NCBI GenBank assembly: GCA_018873245.2
Contig: JAEMBT020000009.1
Coordinates: 992,001-1,056,000 of the forward strand
Direction: 5' to 3'
Origin: Archegozetes longisetosus
Lineage: Eukaryota > Arthropoda > Arachnida > Sarcoptiformes > Trhypochthoniidae
Length of the DNA stretch: 64,000 bases
Shown here: in pieces, positions 10,387-21,981 of the stretch
Numbering within the stretch: the stretch's first letter is position 1
How the letters are laid out: each line of letters begins with the position of its first letter
The notes under the pieces: generated by a model
Databases searched by the model: none
What the model saw: the letters and a program-made list of their open reading frames with translations, nothing else
Told to the model about the DNA's origin: nothing
Translations under genes and position numbers: made by a program

Positions 10387-13300
10387 GATAGTGCAAAAAT
10401 TATTGCTGATTTACGATTAAATCCTAGTTTTATTTTCTTATACAAATACTCTATTCTGAATCATTTTCATGTTTTTTCTCAAACTAAAAGTCTTTGAAAT
10501 AATTTTATGGTTTCACATTTGAGGTTTCAACTTATGCAATAGAGAATAATGAATCATTGGATATAGAGATGGAGAATTATACTAAAAATATAAAGGATAG
10601 CATAATTATGCTATATTCTTCATTTAATTTTCTATGGTGGCTTTTAGTTTTCAAATAGAGACTTCGCAAATAAGGATAATATCTCCAAATTTGAAAGCAT
10701 AATTCTTCAACTTTTGACATAATACGGAACTATGCTTACAATATATAATAGACTTGTCATTCGATTGACAATTGCATGAAATATTATAGATTTGGATGCA
10801 GCGATCCTCACATAATTGTTGTAATCATTCTCTGGAAAAAGTCATTTTGCAGATTATAAAGAGAGGAATTTTGCAATTGATTAATAGGAACATTCATATT
10901 ATGCAAGTCTATGGATGATAAGTTTGAAAGTTTCTTGTTTGAGATATCAAAATCTAGTCGCAAAAAATTTAATCTTCACACTGATCTGCAATATAAATAT
11001 AAAATAAATCTTTCAATATTTGTTTTTATAATGAAATATAAATCTGGAAATGTGTTGATAATAACTTCATATTTTGTTACTCAAAAAAGATAAATCTAAT
11101 TATAATCTAAAATGAAAGGTTATGAAATTTTATGCAACAAACATAAGTAATAAACTTATACCCAGAATATATCGAATAACTTGTGACAAAAATGCTTCGG
11201 ATACTATTGCAGAGCACGTGACATTTCAGTTCTAATAAGACTGATTACTTTTATCTTCCATTTATATCATTTCCCAAATGAATTAGTTCATTGTTTTCTG
11301 AATGTCCCGATATTCATTTGAAAGCTTTCGTTTCATATAATTCTCTTGTGCCTGAGCTTTGAGCAAAATCTATCCTAAATCGTTTTAAGGAAATAATCAA
11401 TAAAAAAGAATACTTGAATATTTAATTGATTTTAGTGTTTACTTTTTTGATTCAAACCTTTTCATTTTATTACATCTTATAAGATTTCAATATGTTTACT
11501 GTATTTGATTAAAATTAATGTCTTATTGATTTGATCATGTGAACTTTCATGTAAAGAATTTCATTATAAAAAAAAGTAAGGAAAGCATAAATATTTTTTG
11601 TATTGTTTTAGATTTACCTGAATAGATGAATGATTTACTAGTAGAATGAATGCATGGTTTATGCATTCTTCTATTATGAGTATTTTGATTGATTTAGTAT
11701 TTCATCATTCTCTATTTACTGTTGGAATGTGTGTAGAAATAAACTTAGAATGAGATTTCATACTTGGAAATACGGTTGCCAGGTACACTTCAGCATAAAC
11801 CGAGAGGAAAATATTAAAGGGGGAATCAAATGCTACGTGTAGATCCTGACTATTCAGCTTTACGGTAGAGTATCCAGTTTTAGTACAGATGTAAAGCTGC
11901 AGATTAAAATTTTATCCTTTGGACCCCTTGGATTTTAAACCTATTGGAGGTAATTGTCACAAAATTATTCAATGGTCCTCCTTTAGAGTTTTTCTCCAGC
12001 TTTCACTCGATGAAGTGCTGACATCCCCTACGACTTAGGTGACCAAAATTGAAGATTTCTTACTATTTCGACAGATGCGACTCAATTAATGTTTGGTTAT
12101 TTCTCGTGAATTCAGATAACAAAAGTCAAATTTTAATACGCGAAAAGTTTGTAAGAGTTTCTACTTTTTATTCTTGGAACTACTCAGTGATTGAGCAAAT
12201 TTTCTCCATATTTTTTCTGAACAAAGCTGATAATCAGGTTGAAAAATGATGAATTTTTAGGATTTTCCCAGTATTCATCGAAATCGAGGGAAATCGCCTG
12301 CAGTTTGACTATAGATCAGAAGACAGAAGAAATTGTTTAAATCTGGAGTTCTGTCATCCAAGTTAAGGAGGTTTAGTATTCGTACATGCAAATACATTTT
12401 CTAATTGAAAAAATCTACATGACTTTCAATTCCAACACTTTGTGAGGAGAAGTATCGACTCTTCCAGTTTTTCATTTTGAATAACGTCTTTTATATTTTT
12501 TGCGTTAAATTAGAAAGAGACAATACTTGCGCTTTTTCATCCAGTTCTAGAAATAAATCTTTCAAATCATGATACAGCTCAAAAACTAGAAGTTTATATA
12601 AGAGAATTACATTCTATACACAAAGCATTTTCATTTGAATAAAGAGTACAATATTAACTACAGTGCCGATAGATTCAGGCTATCATCAAAAGTGAAATAA
12701 TATTATAGGTATACAAATTATTAGAAAATTCCTACAGAAGTATTTCAAGGAATCCTCAAATAAATAAGAGTGTAAATTATTATTCAACGCTCCTTGAAGT
12801 AAAAGTAATATTAATGAGCGGTTCTTTCCATTTCTTTTTCAAAAATTAAAGTTTTTGTTTCAAAGATTTGCGATTCGGTTTTTAAAATAAGACTTTATTG
12901 ACACATAGATAAAAGATGACACCATTTATGTGTATAAAGTTGCGTGAATTGAGCTTGAATGTTTGAATAACAGGTCCTTTAGAAGTTATTCAAATGTATA
13001 GCTTTAAAGATTGAAACTTTTAACGCTCCCTTAATTTGTTACGACTTAAACATAGAATTTCATGCCTTAATATGCTGTCGTTTCAATTTTATGAAGCTTA
13101 AGAGTGAAGCACTGATGCGTTTCACTCATTCCATTATCCAGATAAAAATACGTTATTTTCAACGGTTAGCAAAGTAACTTAAAACATGTGAGAACTTAAA
13201 TTAAATTACTCAGAGAATGTAACGATTTTTGCATAACTTACAAGAGATGCAGTGAAAGTATGATTTTCTCAGTTTATGAAATGATTGAAAAGAAGAATCC

Positions 13301-15641
13301 AATTACCACATCAAAAAACTTGATATGACACTTTTTCCCCAAATCCTGTTTCATTTGATGTAATCTGAGCATGACTTTCATAGAAAAGTTATTTTCTCTT
13401 CTTTAACTAAAACGCCAGTTTTGAAGCGAAAAATTTTAATTCATCTTCATATTAATGTTGAAAATCTGTAACTTTTGAAAACTTGCATGCCTCAGAACTT
13501 TCGTTACGAGATTTAATTTATTTTCAATACTTCGTTTTATTCAACCTAAGTTAGGTGCAAAACATCAATATTTTATAACAAATGCGGATGAAAGCAAAAC
13601 TCGATTTTATTTGATAGCCTGAAGCTTCCGAAAAGACTAAACAAAATGCCGCATATACACAAAAGCATGTTTTGACCATTTTGGTTAAACATCAATGAGC
13701 CGCCGAAATCTTGTCGCGAACAGTGACTATTTTTATTATTAAGGTCTCATCAAAAAATAGCTATAAATAATATTTCGAATGAATATAAATATTAAATATT
13801 TACGATAAAATTGATATATTTGTCAATTTGAAATATTGAGACAATGCTTAAACTAAGTGCTAAAGTCTGCTAGAATCTATTTTAAAGAGACTCCTATGAA
13901 TTTTCCTACTTCTTCGCTGATCTTTTACTGGTAAAAAATAGATGAAATATTTGGAACTAACTTCGAGTGTGAATATTTGTTTCACAAATACTCGAAATAG
14001 TTGTTAATTTGAAATGACAAACTTTCGCTTTAATTTCATCAACTGGTTTAGCAATAAACTCAGGTTTCATAATTAAATTATCTTTTGATGAAAAAGCTGC
14101 ACACTTTCACTAAGTTCCTGTGTATTGATGCAGTTTCTAAACAAGGTTATAATTAAATTTTATTCAAGACTTTTCTAAAACAAACTACAGAGTGACTATT
14201 AGGGCTTCTAAGTTAAGTGATAAATTTAGTGATATTTTGAGCAATATAGTCTTTATTTTAAAACTAAAGACAAACCAAGACTAAATTCTTTCAAATTAAA
14301 TGCATCAAAACCTTTAAAAATTATCAGTTATCATATAATTGGTTCAGAAAAAGAACAATATTGCACTTTTCAAGCGTTTCTTTAGAAAAGAATGCCGATT
14401 ATCCTTTATTATGGACTTGTAGGTTAAAGGATTTTATGATTACTCCGTTCTGATTGCTGTAGACTAGGTTTTTATCTCAATGAAATCACATTCGTTAGAT
14501 CACAATAGCAGCTCTTGGCGAGATTCACGTTTTTTATAAGAGGATTGAAAATAATTACGTTTTAAAATGGATTTTAATGAGAAAATTGTTAATCTAGTGA
14601 CTTCACGCAATTTATGCGATTATGTGGTAAAACCCGTGAATTGAGTGATTCTTAGTGATCTCAAATTTCAAAAATAAGTTTTTTATCATGTGGTTCGTGT
14701 AGGTACTGAGTTTTATTGTTATAGGTTTTACTACTGAAAACATGTGATCACGTCAATTTTGAAACTCTAGTCATTATATTATTCCGTAAACTAAATGCTA
14801 GTAAGTTGTTATTAGCTTAACTTGAAAAAACTTTGAAAGTAAATATTATCCTTATGCCATTATCTTATTACACAATGAACACAGAAAACAAGCGTTTATA
14901 GTAATAGAACAGAAAGAAGATCCTAATAAAGATTCCTGAGAGATCAAAAATATCAAACATGTTTCGAAACATACTTTATTCATGTGTTTGAACATATGAA
15001 TTTGTAAAAAATTTTATTAACTATTTCTATTCACGAAATACATATGAGATGCTTTAAGTCAAAAGAGGTGTCTGATATTTTCACATTTAAGGGAGTAATT
15101 TAATAATTAAAAGTGGACTCGAGCGCCAGGTTTGGAATACTTATATATCGAAAAAGTAAAACACATTATGTGATTAAATTTTTTCAATATACGAAAAATT
15201 GATCAAAAATACATAAATACGCTCAACTGCTTGTAGAAAAGTTAACAACAATTTTAAGTTTTCTGTCATCTGTTGAATTCGACATTTTTAGCATTTTTTA
15301 CCCGAATATTAACTTTAGTTTGACTTAAATTTAAATCACGATTATTATAATTTGGGAGTAGTCAAGTCAGCGTTCAATTCATTCGTAGACAGACTCCTTA
15401 TATACTTGAATATTTGATGTTATATTAATCTTTGTGATTAAATGAATGATTTGGTCTTATTTTTAATATTAATAGTTGTTTATATTAAAACTCTTGCACT
15501 GAGTTTGTGCTCAATTAACGTGTCAGAGATGTCTACATTTGAATAAATATCTAATATATCTTTTGTCTTAAAGCGTTATATATAAAATTGCAAAGTACGT
15601 AAAAGTATTAAAATTGCATAAATTTATTATCTTGATGACAG

Positions 15642-15852
15642 ATATAATGCAATAATACATCCTTTACGACAATCAAGTTTTATGGAAACAAAAGGAATAT
15701 TAATGTTAGCAATTATTTGGCTAATCGGTGCTATCATTTCATCTCCTAATATGATAATCATGAGAGCAGAGCCTTTCAAATATGGAAAAAACTGGTATTT
15801 GGACTGTCGGGAAGATTGGACAGGATTTGGAGGAGAAATTGGAGGAGAAATC
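15642..15852 (+). CDS. Receptor A exon 2: Y of DRY, intracellular loop 2, TM4, extracellular loop 2
   Basis: Acceptor AG at 15640-15641. The first base completes the Arg codon and the next codon is Tyr, rebuilding DRYNAIIHPLRQ. Then TM4 (IIWLIGAIISSP, W164) and loop 2 with C193 in DCREDW, the strongest NPFF/SIFamide-receptor-like signature. The exon ends phase 0 at GAAATC before donor GTTAGT. It is 12 bp longer than in copy B because GGAGGAGAAAT(T/C) is present twice in tandem, giving GGEIGGEI just before TM5. Intron 2 (15853-15922) is only 70 bp. Confidence 0.88.
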
Positions 15853-15922
15853 GTTAGTTAGAAAAAAATTGCACTCATAAAACCACTAATTCATTGGAAT
15901 TATTTTCTGATCATATCTGTAG

Positions 15923-16072
15923 TATTCAATTGCTCTCTTTATGTTAACATTTGCACTTCCGTTGGTCGCATTAGTATTTATTTATGGCTCAATTGGATAT
16001 AAGATACTAACTCGAAAACCTATTGGAGAAGCGCAACAACTCGCGAATGCAAGAAGTGTTGCGTCTATTAAG
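15923..16072 (+). CDS. Receptor A exon 3: TM5 and intracellular loop 3
   Basis: Acceptor AG at 15921-15922; exactly 50 codons, phase 0 on both sides. TM5 contains P221 (P5.50) and IYGSIG with Y229 (Y5.58). A short, basic third loop follows (KILTRKPIGEAQQLANARS). The donor is AAG before GTCTGA, a weak but usable GT site that is conserved as GTCCGA in copy B. Reading on would give a TGA stop within two codons. Confidence 0.87.
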
Positions 16073-16541
16073 GTCTGAATTGATGTTTTTCCATCTTCTC
16101 TATCTGAGCATTTAGGAATCAGGAAGTTGTAATTTAAAGCGTGTAATATATTTCTAATTCAATTTTTGATATCAAAGAACCTAAAGATTCTTTATAGCTT
16201 AAAACGTTTGTTCGCTTAGACCTAAATAACTGTTGATTAAAGATTAAAGTGGATATTTTTAATCTAAGCCTTACATTCAAGATTATAAGTATTGAACATT
16301 ATCTCTAAATTGAAGGGAATACCGATTGTTAAGAGTTTAGAAACTGATCCAACTTTTGATATCTTTATCAAATTTTAGCTTGACTTCGGTACAGTTTCAC
16401 ATTGAATCATAATAAATCAATAGTGTGTAAATCATTCACATAAAGATATACAATTAAAAATTGTGACAATTTTCAACTTTCAATAACTTATAAACACATT
16501 TTAATGAATGAGACATCACTGAAAAGTATAGAAAATAATCT

Positions 16542-16870
16542 TCAATTTAGGATAAAATTTGCTCCAAAATCAGCAGTTTTTCGGACGTTTGTCTTCATCT
16601 TAGAGATTAGGTCTTTTAAAGTCTCTGGACTGATTTCAAATAACTCTTTCCTTATCATCCACCTCGAATGTTCGACGTTCTTAGCCTTCCAGTTATTCTC
16701 ATGTACTCTAGACTTCAATATATCCCAAGGCTTTTCTATTGGTCGAAGTTGTGGAACTTTGATGGAATTTTTTTCACGTCTAATGTAATTGATATTAAAG
16801 CACTCGAAAGCTTCAATTGTTGTTTTTCCGTGATGAGCCGAAGCGCCGTCGGGTCAGTAAACATAAAATG
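16542..16870 (-). pseudogene. Tc1/mariner transposase C-terminal fragment (minus arm)
   Basis: On the minus strand, after an in-frame TGA at about 16854-16856, the frame reads PDGASAHHGKTTIEAF (second catalytic D region), then PQLRPIEKPWDILKSR (third acidic residue region), and ends NVRKTADFGANFILN with TGA at 16542-16544. Only the last ~105 residues of a ~340-residue family are present. The open frame listed on the opposite strand here is its shadow. Confidence 0.75.
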
Positions 16871-16950
16871 AGTTATGATACTTTTGCAAATAGGGAGCCA
16901 GTCTCTTAGTTATATTCTTCAGAACACATCTTGGCTCATACTTCATGGTT

Positions 16951-17261
16951 TTCCGTTATGATGCTTCGGCTCATTACGAAAAATAACAATTGAAGCTTTC
17001 GAGCGCTTTAATATCAATTACATTAGACGTGAAAACAATCCACCAAAGTTCCCAACTCTACCCATTAGAAAACTTTGGGGTATATTAAAGTCTAGGGCAC
17101 ATAAGAGCAACTGGGAGGCCGAGGATATGGAACATTTGGAGTGGAGGATTAGGGAAAAGTTATCTGAAATCAGTCCAGAGACTTTAAAAGGTCTGATATT
17201 TAAAGTAAAGAAAAACGTCCGAAAAATTGCCGATTTAGGAGCAAATTATATGCTAAATTGA
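16951..17261 (+). pseudogene. Tc1/mariner transposase C-terminal fragment (plus arm)
   Basis: Mirror copy of the minus-arm fragment: ITIEAFERFNINYIRRENN, then LWGILKSRAHKSNWEAED and a C-terminus NVRKIADLGANYMLN before TGA at 17259-17261. Upstream the frame is disrupted, and the PQLRPIE motif is altered to TLPIRK. Not functional. Confidence 0.75.
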
Positions 17262-17474
17262 AAATTATTTTCTGTATCTTTCAGTAGTGTCTCATTCATT
17301 AAAATATGTTTATAGCTTTTATAGTTATTGACAGCTAAGAATTTTCACAATATTTAGTTGTATATCTTTTTATTATATTATTTTTGTTTTATACTATCAA
17401 AACTTTTCGTGATAAAACTTATTAAAGATTTACTTCTATACTATTTTGCTACTAGTAAAGCCATGAAAGATATG

Positions 17475-18003
17475 TACAGTCGGTCGAAAAAAGTTATGTG
17501 TAGATCCCGGATTAATCTCTGATGCGTTTGGATGAGATAAGAGGGACGAGACAGAAATTGAAACTACAAGTTTATAGCGTCAAATTATAGCATTACTCAG
17601 AAATTAAAAAAACATAGTATGAGTAATGTTATTCGTAGCTGAAGTCAGTTTATTTGATATTCATAAGTTATAGAATGAAAGTTACTGATAAGATATATCA
17701 AACTATTTCAATCAAAATAGTTCAACAGTCAACTGTGATTCAATTTAAATAATTTTAATGATGGGTCGGACCGCTCTCTCAAGCTATCACTTTTTGTAAC
17801 AGATGTGGCATTGACTTAACTACAAAGATGAGTCAAAGTCTATTTTATCAGAGTTCCAAACTAATTTTTTAAGTATTCATTTATTGATTAATATGACTAA
17901 ACTTAATACAGATCTAAATGAGTTGTTGAGCCCTTAGGTTTATGAACTCTTCTGCATCTTTTTAGTGATAACAAATACATAACTTTTATCTGTCGACGGT
18001 ACT
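17475..18003. mobile_element. Possible MITE with AAAAGTTATGT inverted ends
   Basis: Left end ACAGTCGGTCGAAAAAAG followed by TTATGT; read from the right, GTACCGTCGACAGATAAAAG followed by TTATGT. Pairing is imperfect and no target duplication is clear, so this is tentative. Confidence 0.35.
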
Positions 18004-18467
18004 CATACATTTATTATATGCCAGATGCTTAAAGTTTGTCTTCCCCTAAATTTACACTAATTATGTCAACGCTTTTTCAGCTTATCAATATTTTAACGCA
18101 ATCAATCAATGTTTAACGTTATTATTGTGAATCAGTCCATAAAATGTGTTTGCCAACTTTTTTTGTAACGAAAGCATTGAGAAAAGGGAACGAAGTGTTC
18201 TGATACCTCACACATAATTTGTGAATAAATACATAAATTTCATTGCTTTAGTCATATTTTAAGAGTTGAATAGTTTACTGAAATAAAAACTTATGTGCAT
18301 GTACTTTCAAGTTGAAAAGTAAAGTCAAACTTGGATATATACTTTTGCGTATAAAAATTTGAAATTAGATTTTCAATTAGAAACTGTAATATAACTAAGT
18401 TTCCTATCTAAAGGTTTTTATCTAATGTATAGTTTTGAACTATTTGTTCATAACAATAATATTAGTA

Positions 18468-18974
18468 TCAGGTGGGCCAAAGTCACTTTACAATTTTAAT
18501 TGCTAATAATTTGTCAGTGAGTTGATCGGTTTTCAAAGTACAATAATGAGATGTAGGTAAAGTCTATATGTCGATATTTTCAATGTAAGCTCCTTCTGCG
18601 GCTATTACTCGATGCGATCCTTTTGCAAGATTATTTATGACAGAGCGCAACATTTCTTTATTAATCTGCTCAACCCGACTTGTAATGATCGTCTCCAGTT
18701 CACTAATACTTTCGGAGTTACAGGTCGTAAACTCGGTCCTTGAAACACACTCGAGTTTAAGCTCGAGATACAATGCAGTATAGCGGGGTCTCAGTGTATG
18801 ATGACTCAAGATTGCATCAAGTAATAGTCGCAGAAAGAGCCCATATTGAAAAATCTCATATAGCCTGTATCTATTTCCCATTATTGTACTTTGAAATGAA
18901 AAAATTGAAAATCGATCAACTCACTGAAAAATTATTAACAATTAAAACTTTCAGGTAACTTTTGGCCTACCCGA
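18468..18974 (-). mobile_element. Short mariner-type element with long inverted ends
   Basis: 507 bp, ends TCAGGTGGGCCAAA and (from right) TCGGGTAGGCCAAA, with inverted similarity continuing for about 70 bp (AATTTnTCAGTGAGTTGATC). TA flanks at 18466-18467 and 18975-18976. Carries the decayed transposase tail at 18564-18881. Confidence 0.75.
18564..18881 (-). pseudogene. Mariner-like transposase C-terminal remnant
   Basis: A 105-codon minus-strand frame whose last third (ELETIITSRVEQINKEMLRS, then NLAKGSHRVIAAEGAYIENI) resembles the tail of a widespread arthropod mariner/Tc1-type transposase (family pattern: an EML-R segment followed by an (N)GGHIE-like end). The first half is not recognisable as transposase and overlaps the inverted end. 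No catalytic residues remain. Confidence 0.6.
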
Positions 18975-19091
18975 TATAGTGACAATATATAGTCTATACA
19001 GTCGACTAATTTAGATGGTATACAGTCTAGTATATATTTTAAGTAAAGTTTAACTTTACTTTTCAATTTGACGTGTCTTAATGTAGAATTA

Positions 19092-19344
19092 TGAAATAAT
19101 AAAAGTCACAAACGTTTTCACTGAGTGTAAGTCTAATTCTATCCTTATGCAAAAACACTGACTGACAAAAATTAGAGTTACAAAAGTTTTATAAGAGAAA
19201 TAACATGTTTTAGCTTGAAGAGAACTCAATAGTGACTAATATTTAAGAGAAAAAATTGTATTTGACTTAGTTTTTTTAACTGTTTTGCACTGAAATTTAA
19301 ACCCTAAAGTGCGTACTTTTTCAAGTGAGACTTTTATTATTTCA
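19092..19344. mobile_element. Short inverted-repeat element, copy 2
   Basis: Second copy of the element at 4032-4280, clearly alignable over its whole length (shared ACACTGACTGACAAAAAT and ATGTTTTAGCTTGA segments). Ends TGAAATAATAAAAGTC / ACTTTTATTATTTCA. Non-coding. Confidence 0.65.
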
Positions 19345-20409
19345 CGATTGTACATGCTTAGTCTCAAATACAAAGTTCAGATTTAAAAAAATATTCAAAT
19401 GTTGAAATAAGACAATTTTTTCAAGTTAGCTTCGAGTACTATCTCAATACTAGAAAAAATTTGATTAATGCTGAAATATTGAAAGTTTTTCTATGTTTAT
19501 ACGTCTTTAGAGATGCTTTACATCAGTAGCTTCTCAATATTAGCCTAAGTATTTTATTTTCGAAATATTGAAATTGATATGATAGCACAGAATAGCATCA
19601 GAATGAGATTGTACAAGTGATTTTCCAACAATCATAAAGCTATGAATTAACGTGAATATTGACTAGAATGTACAATTATGAGAAGATTTTGAAATACTTC
19701 TTACCAATGCTTGATTTAAAAAACTTGAAAGGATTTATCACACTTTCTTTCTATTGACGTGCGAAAAGTTTGAGATGATAACAAAAATATTCATTTAATT
19801 TTTTTCGTTTACAACTTTATACAGTATTTAAGGAAAAGATTAGATAAATCTATTTGGACTAGAAGTGAATACATTAAGTATTGAAAATGTAAATCTATTT
19901 TTCATTAGATCATTTCACTTAAATTGGGAACTGGTGTCATGAATTCATAAATAGGAACTTATACAAATTAGTAACAAAAGTGTGAATTATTTATAAGGTT
20001 TATGGTGTATTTTTTACTCAAAATTTGCCCGAAGTTACAAATTAAAAATTAAGGCAAAGAAGATGCATCAAGGTTGAGAATTTAGGCATTATGTAAAGAA
20101 TAAAATATTTTTTCTATCATCACTGCAGGAACTTTTATTTTTTCAATATGATGTGGAAGTTATTTTTCGAAAGCAAGTCAAGCTAAATGAATTATGATTT
20201 GATAATATATTTTGAAGCTTAAACAGGGTTAAAGCTTGAAAGATTGCGGTTGAGTCAATTTGTTGTCATCAGACAATTTTGAAATTACAAAAAATCAGAT
20301 TATAGACAAAGGCAAAATGAAGAGTTTTAGAAAAAGTTAGATTTATTCAGGGCAATATATAATTCGGTCGAATAAAAATGATTTGAATTATATTATTCTT
20401 CTATCAAAG

Positions 20410-20590
20410 GCCATTAAAATGATGTCAATGGTAGTGATACTGTTTGCTGTTTGCTGGGCACCCATCCAAATGTTCAATTTTGTGATATGGCTTTTCGGTA
20501 AATCATTGAAGACTAGAACACAATTCCAAATGAATGTCTATGTCTCGAGTTTCTTTGTGTGTCATTGGCTCGCAATGGCTCACTCCTTAG
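20410..20590 (+). CDS. Receptor A exon 4: TM6, extracellular loop 3, start of TM7
   Basis: Acceptor AG at 20408-20409 (CTATCAAAG). Encodes AIKMMSMVVILFAVCWAPIQ with the CWxP toggle motif, a charged loop 3 (GKSLKTRTQFQMN), then TM7 up to HWLAMAHSL. The last G of the exon pairs with TT of exon 5 to encode Val319. Donor GTATTA; intron 4 is 53 bp. Confidence 0.9.
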
Positions 20591-20643
20591 GTATTACATA
20601 AAAAATTGTCTTCATTAAATTATTATTATTTTTTAATTAACAG

Positions 20644-20684
20644 TTAATCCGTTCATCTATTGTTTCATGAGTGATAACTTTAGG
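20644..20684 (+). CDS. Receptor A exon 5: NPxxY of TM7 and helix 8 start
   Basis: A 41-bp micro-exon between CAG (20641-20643) and a strong GTAAGT donor. Encodes V-NPFIYCFMSDNFR, with the class A NPxxY motif and the F(R) start of helix 8. Too short to show as an open reading frame, but identical in length, phase and almost every base to 51993-52033. Confidence 0.9.
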
Positions 20685-21805
20685 GTAAGTTTGGTGATTC
20701 ATTAATTAATACGATTTATTAATAAACTATTCAAAGTTTACTTAAGAGTTAAAATATAAAAATGATATCCAGAAATTAGACCGGACCTCAGTAAATGTCT
20801 AATAAATCAAGAGAGAAAATCTACTATTGCCATATCGTTTGAAATTTAAACTAAATGTGTAATAACTTTTCTCGTGTTAAGTTATAGGGATTAAAATAAA
20901 TAATTAATCGGCTTCGTAACTCACTGAACGTTAAGCTTAACTTCTCTGTTTTTTCTCCTAATTCTACAAGTAATATAATTTTTTATATCAAGAGCTTTAC
21001 TACAATATACTTGAAATCATGAAAAACTCGTAGCGGTCGAAGGTCCACTGGGCTTTAACTGTCTTCCTATTAATATATATATATATTTGAATGAAGTAGT
21101 AAAGTATTGAAAAATATTTGAAATCCATTCGAATCAAAAATAACTATTAGTAGCAAATAGTATCTCGTCACGGCATCTTGTACTTCATAGATAAAGCAAT
21201 TTATCTCTGGCTTGAATTTAAGATTTTAAAATCATAAAACTCAACAAATAACTGAATGCTTTGTAAGAAAAGTTGGAAGAAAGACTTACCTGATCTTTTG
21301 AGTCTTTAATCTAATTATCAGAACCTCAAGACTTGGTTTTATTTCAGCTTTAAATCTTATATGAATTAATAAAAAAAATAAGCTTAATGTAGTTCAAAAA
21401 GGATAGTTAAATTAGATTGAAACTAACATTAAATCAGTTTAATAAGGAACAGTTCGTGTTATAAGTTATGTTAATTGCAATTAAGGCTCCACATAAGTCG
21501 AGTCTGTTTGAGCGATTTGAAAAATCGAGCCTGTCTGTGTTTGAATACTGTATAGGTTTGAATTTATATTAAGTTTAGAAAATCTGGGATTTGCTAAAAC
21601 TTTTCAGAAACTTATGAAGTATTCTAGAAAATTCTGGAATCCTATAGAAGATTTTTTAGAACATTCTAGAAATCGAGAATAAATTTTAAAAAATAATCTA
21701 GAACCTTCTAAAGTATTCTGCAAATTTACGTCGTTAACGTCAATTTTACAATTAATTTGATTCTTCGAGTAAGCATGAGACGAGTCGAAACAAAATCCGA
21801 AGTAC

Positions 21806-21981
21806 GTCAATTGAGCTTTGCGACAGTTGAGCTTCCATCAATTAATCTTAAATTTTTTACTACACCTCGTGCAATATGAGTACATAATTTCTCAATAAAT
21901 ACAAATTACAGTTTTTAAAATGAGGCTCAATTGTCATAGGCTCAAATGTCGCTAAGCTCAATTGTCCTTGGCTCAATTGAC
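21806..21981. mobile_element. Short MITE built of GCTCAATTGTC-type repeats
   Basis: Ends GTCAATTGAGC / GCTCAATTGAC. The right flank has four units of about 15-16 bases (GGCTCAATTGTCATA, GGCTCAAATGTCGCT, AGCTCAATTGTCCTT, GGCTCAATTGAC); the left has two inverted ones. 176 bp, non-coding. Confidence 0.55.

Larger units (their letters stand above)
1961..15641 (+). other. Intron 1 of receptor A (13.7 kb)
   Basis: GTAATG donor to TTGATGACAG acceptor. Its first ~130 bases align well with intron 1 of copy B; further in, similarity appears as patches. It holds the separately listed elements at 4032-4280, 4666-4792, 4875-5640, 8009-8555, 9215-9858 and 10141-10386. The remaining parts (1961-4031, 5641-8000, 10387-15641) are AT-rich and I see no exon, RNA gene or clear transposon in them. 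Confidence 0.7.
16449..17362. mobile_element. Head-to-head mariner/Tc1 relic forming a large hairpin
   Basis: Two inverted copies of the 3' part of one Tc1/mariner-type element, each running outward from a centre near 16900. Outer ends TACAATTAAAAATTGTGA and, from the right, TACAACTAAATATTGTGA, with TA on both sides (16447-16448, 17363-17364). Each arm ends in the same C-terminal transposase coding stretch. Absent from the shorter intron 3 of copy B. Confidence 0.75.
16073..20409 (+). other. Intron 3 of receptor A (4.3 kb)
   Basis: Ends align with intron 3 of copy B (1.2 kb), especially the 3' part from about 20125. The extra length is largely transposon: 16449-17362, a possible element at 17475-18003, 18468-18974 and 19092-19344. 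Nothing else recognised. Confidence 0.7.

Noticed and set aside
16504-16871. Two plus-strand frames over the mariner hairpin
   Set aside because: Shadows of the transposase remnant on the minus strand.
21070-21090. TA-dinucleotide run (also near 8908-8930 and 47440-47452)
   Set aside because: Ordinary microsatellites; nothing suggests function.
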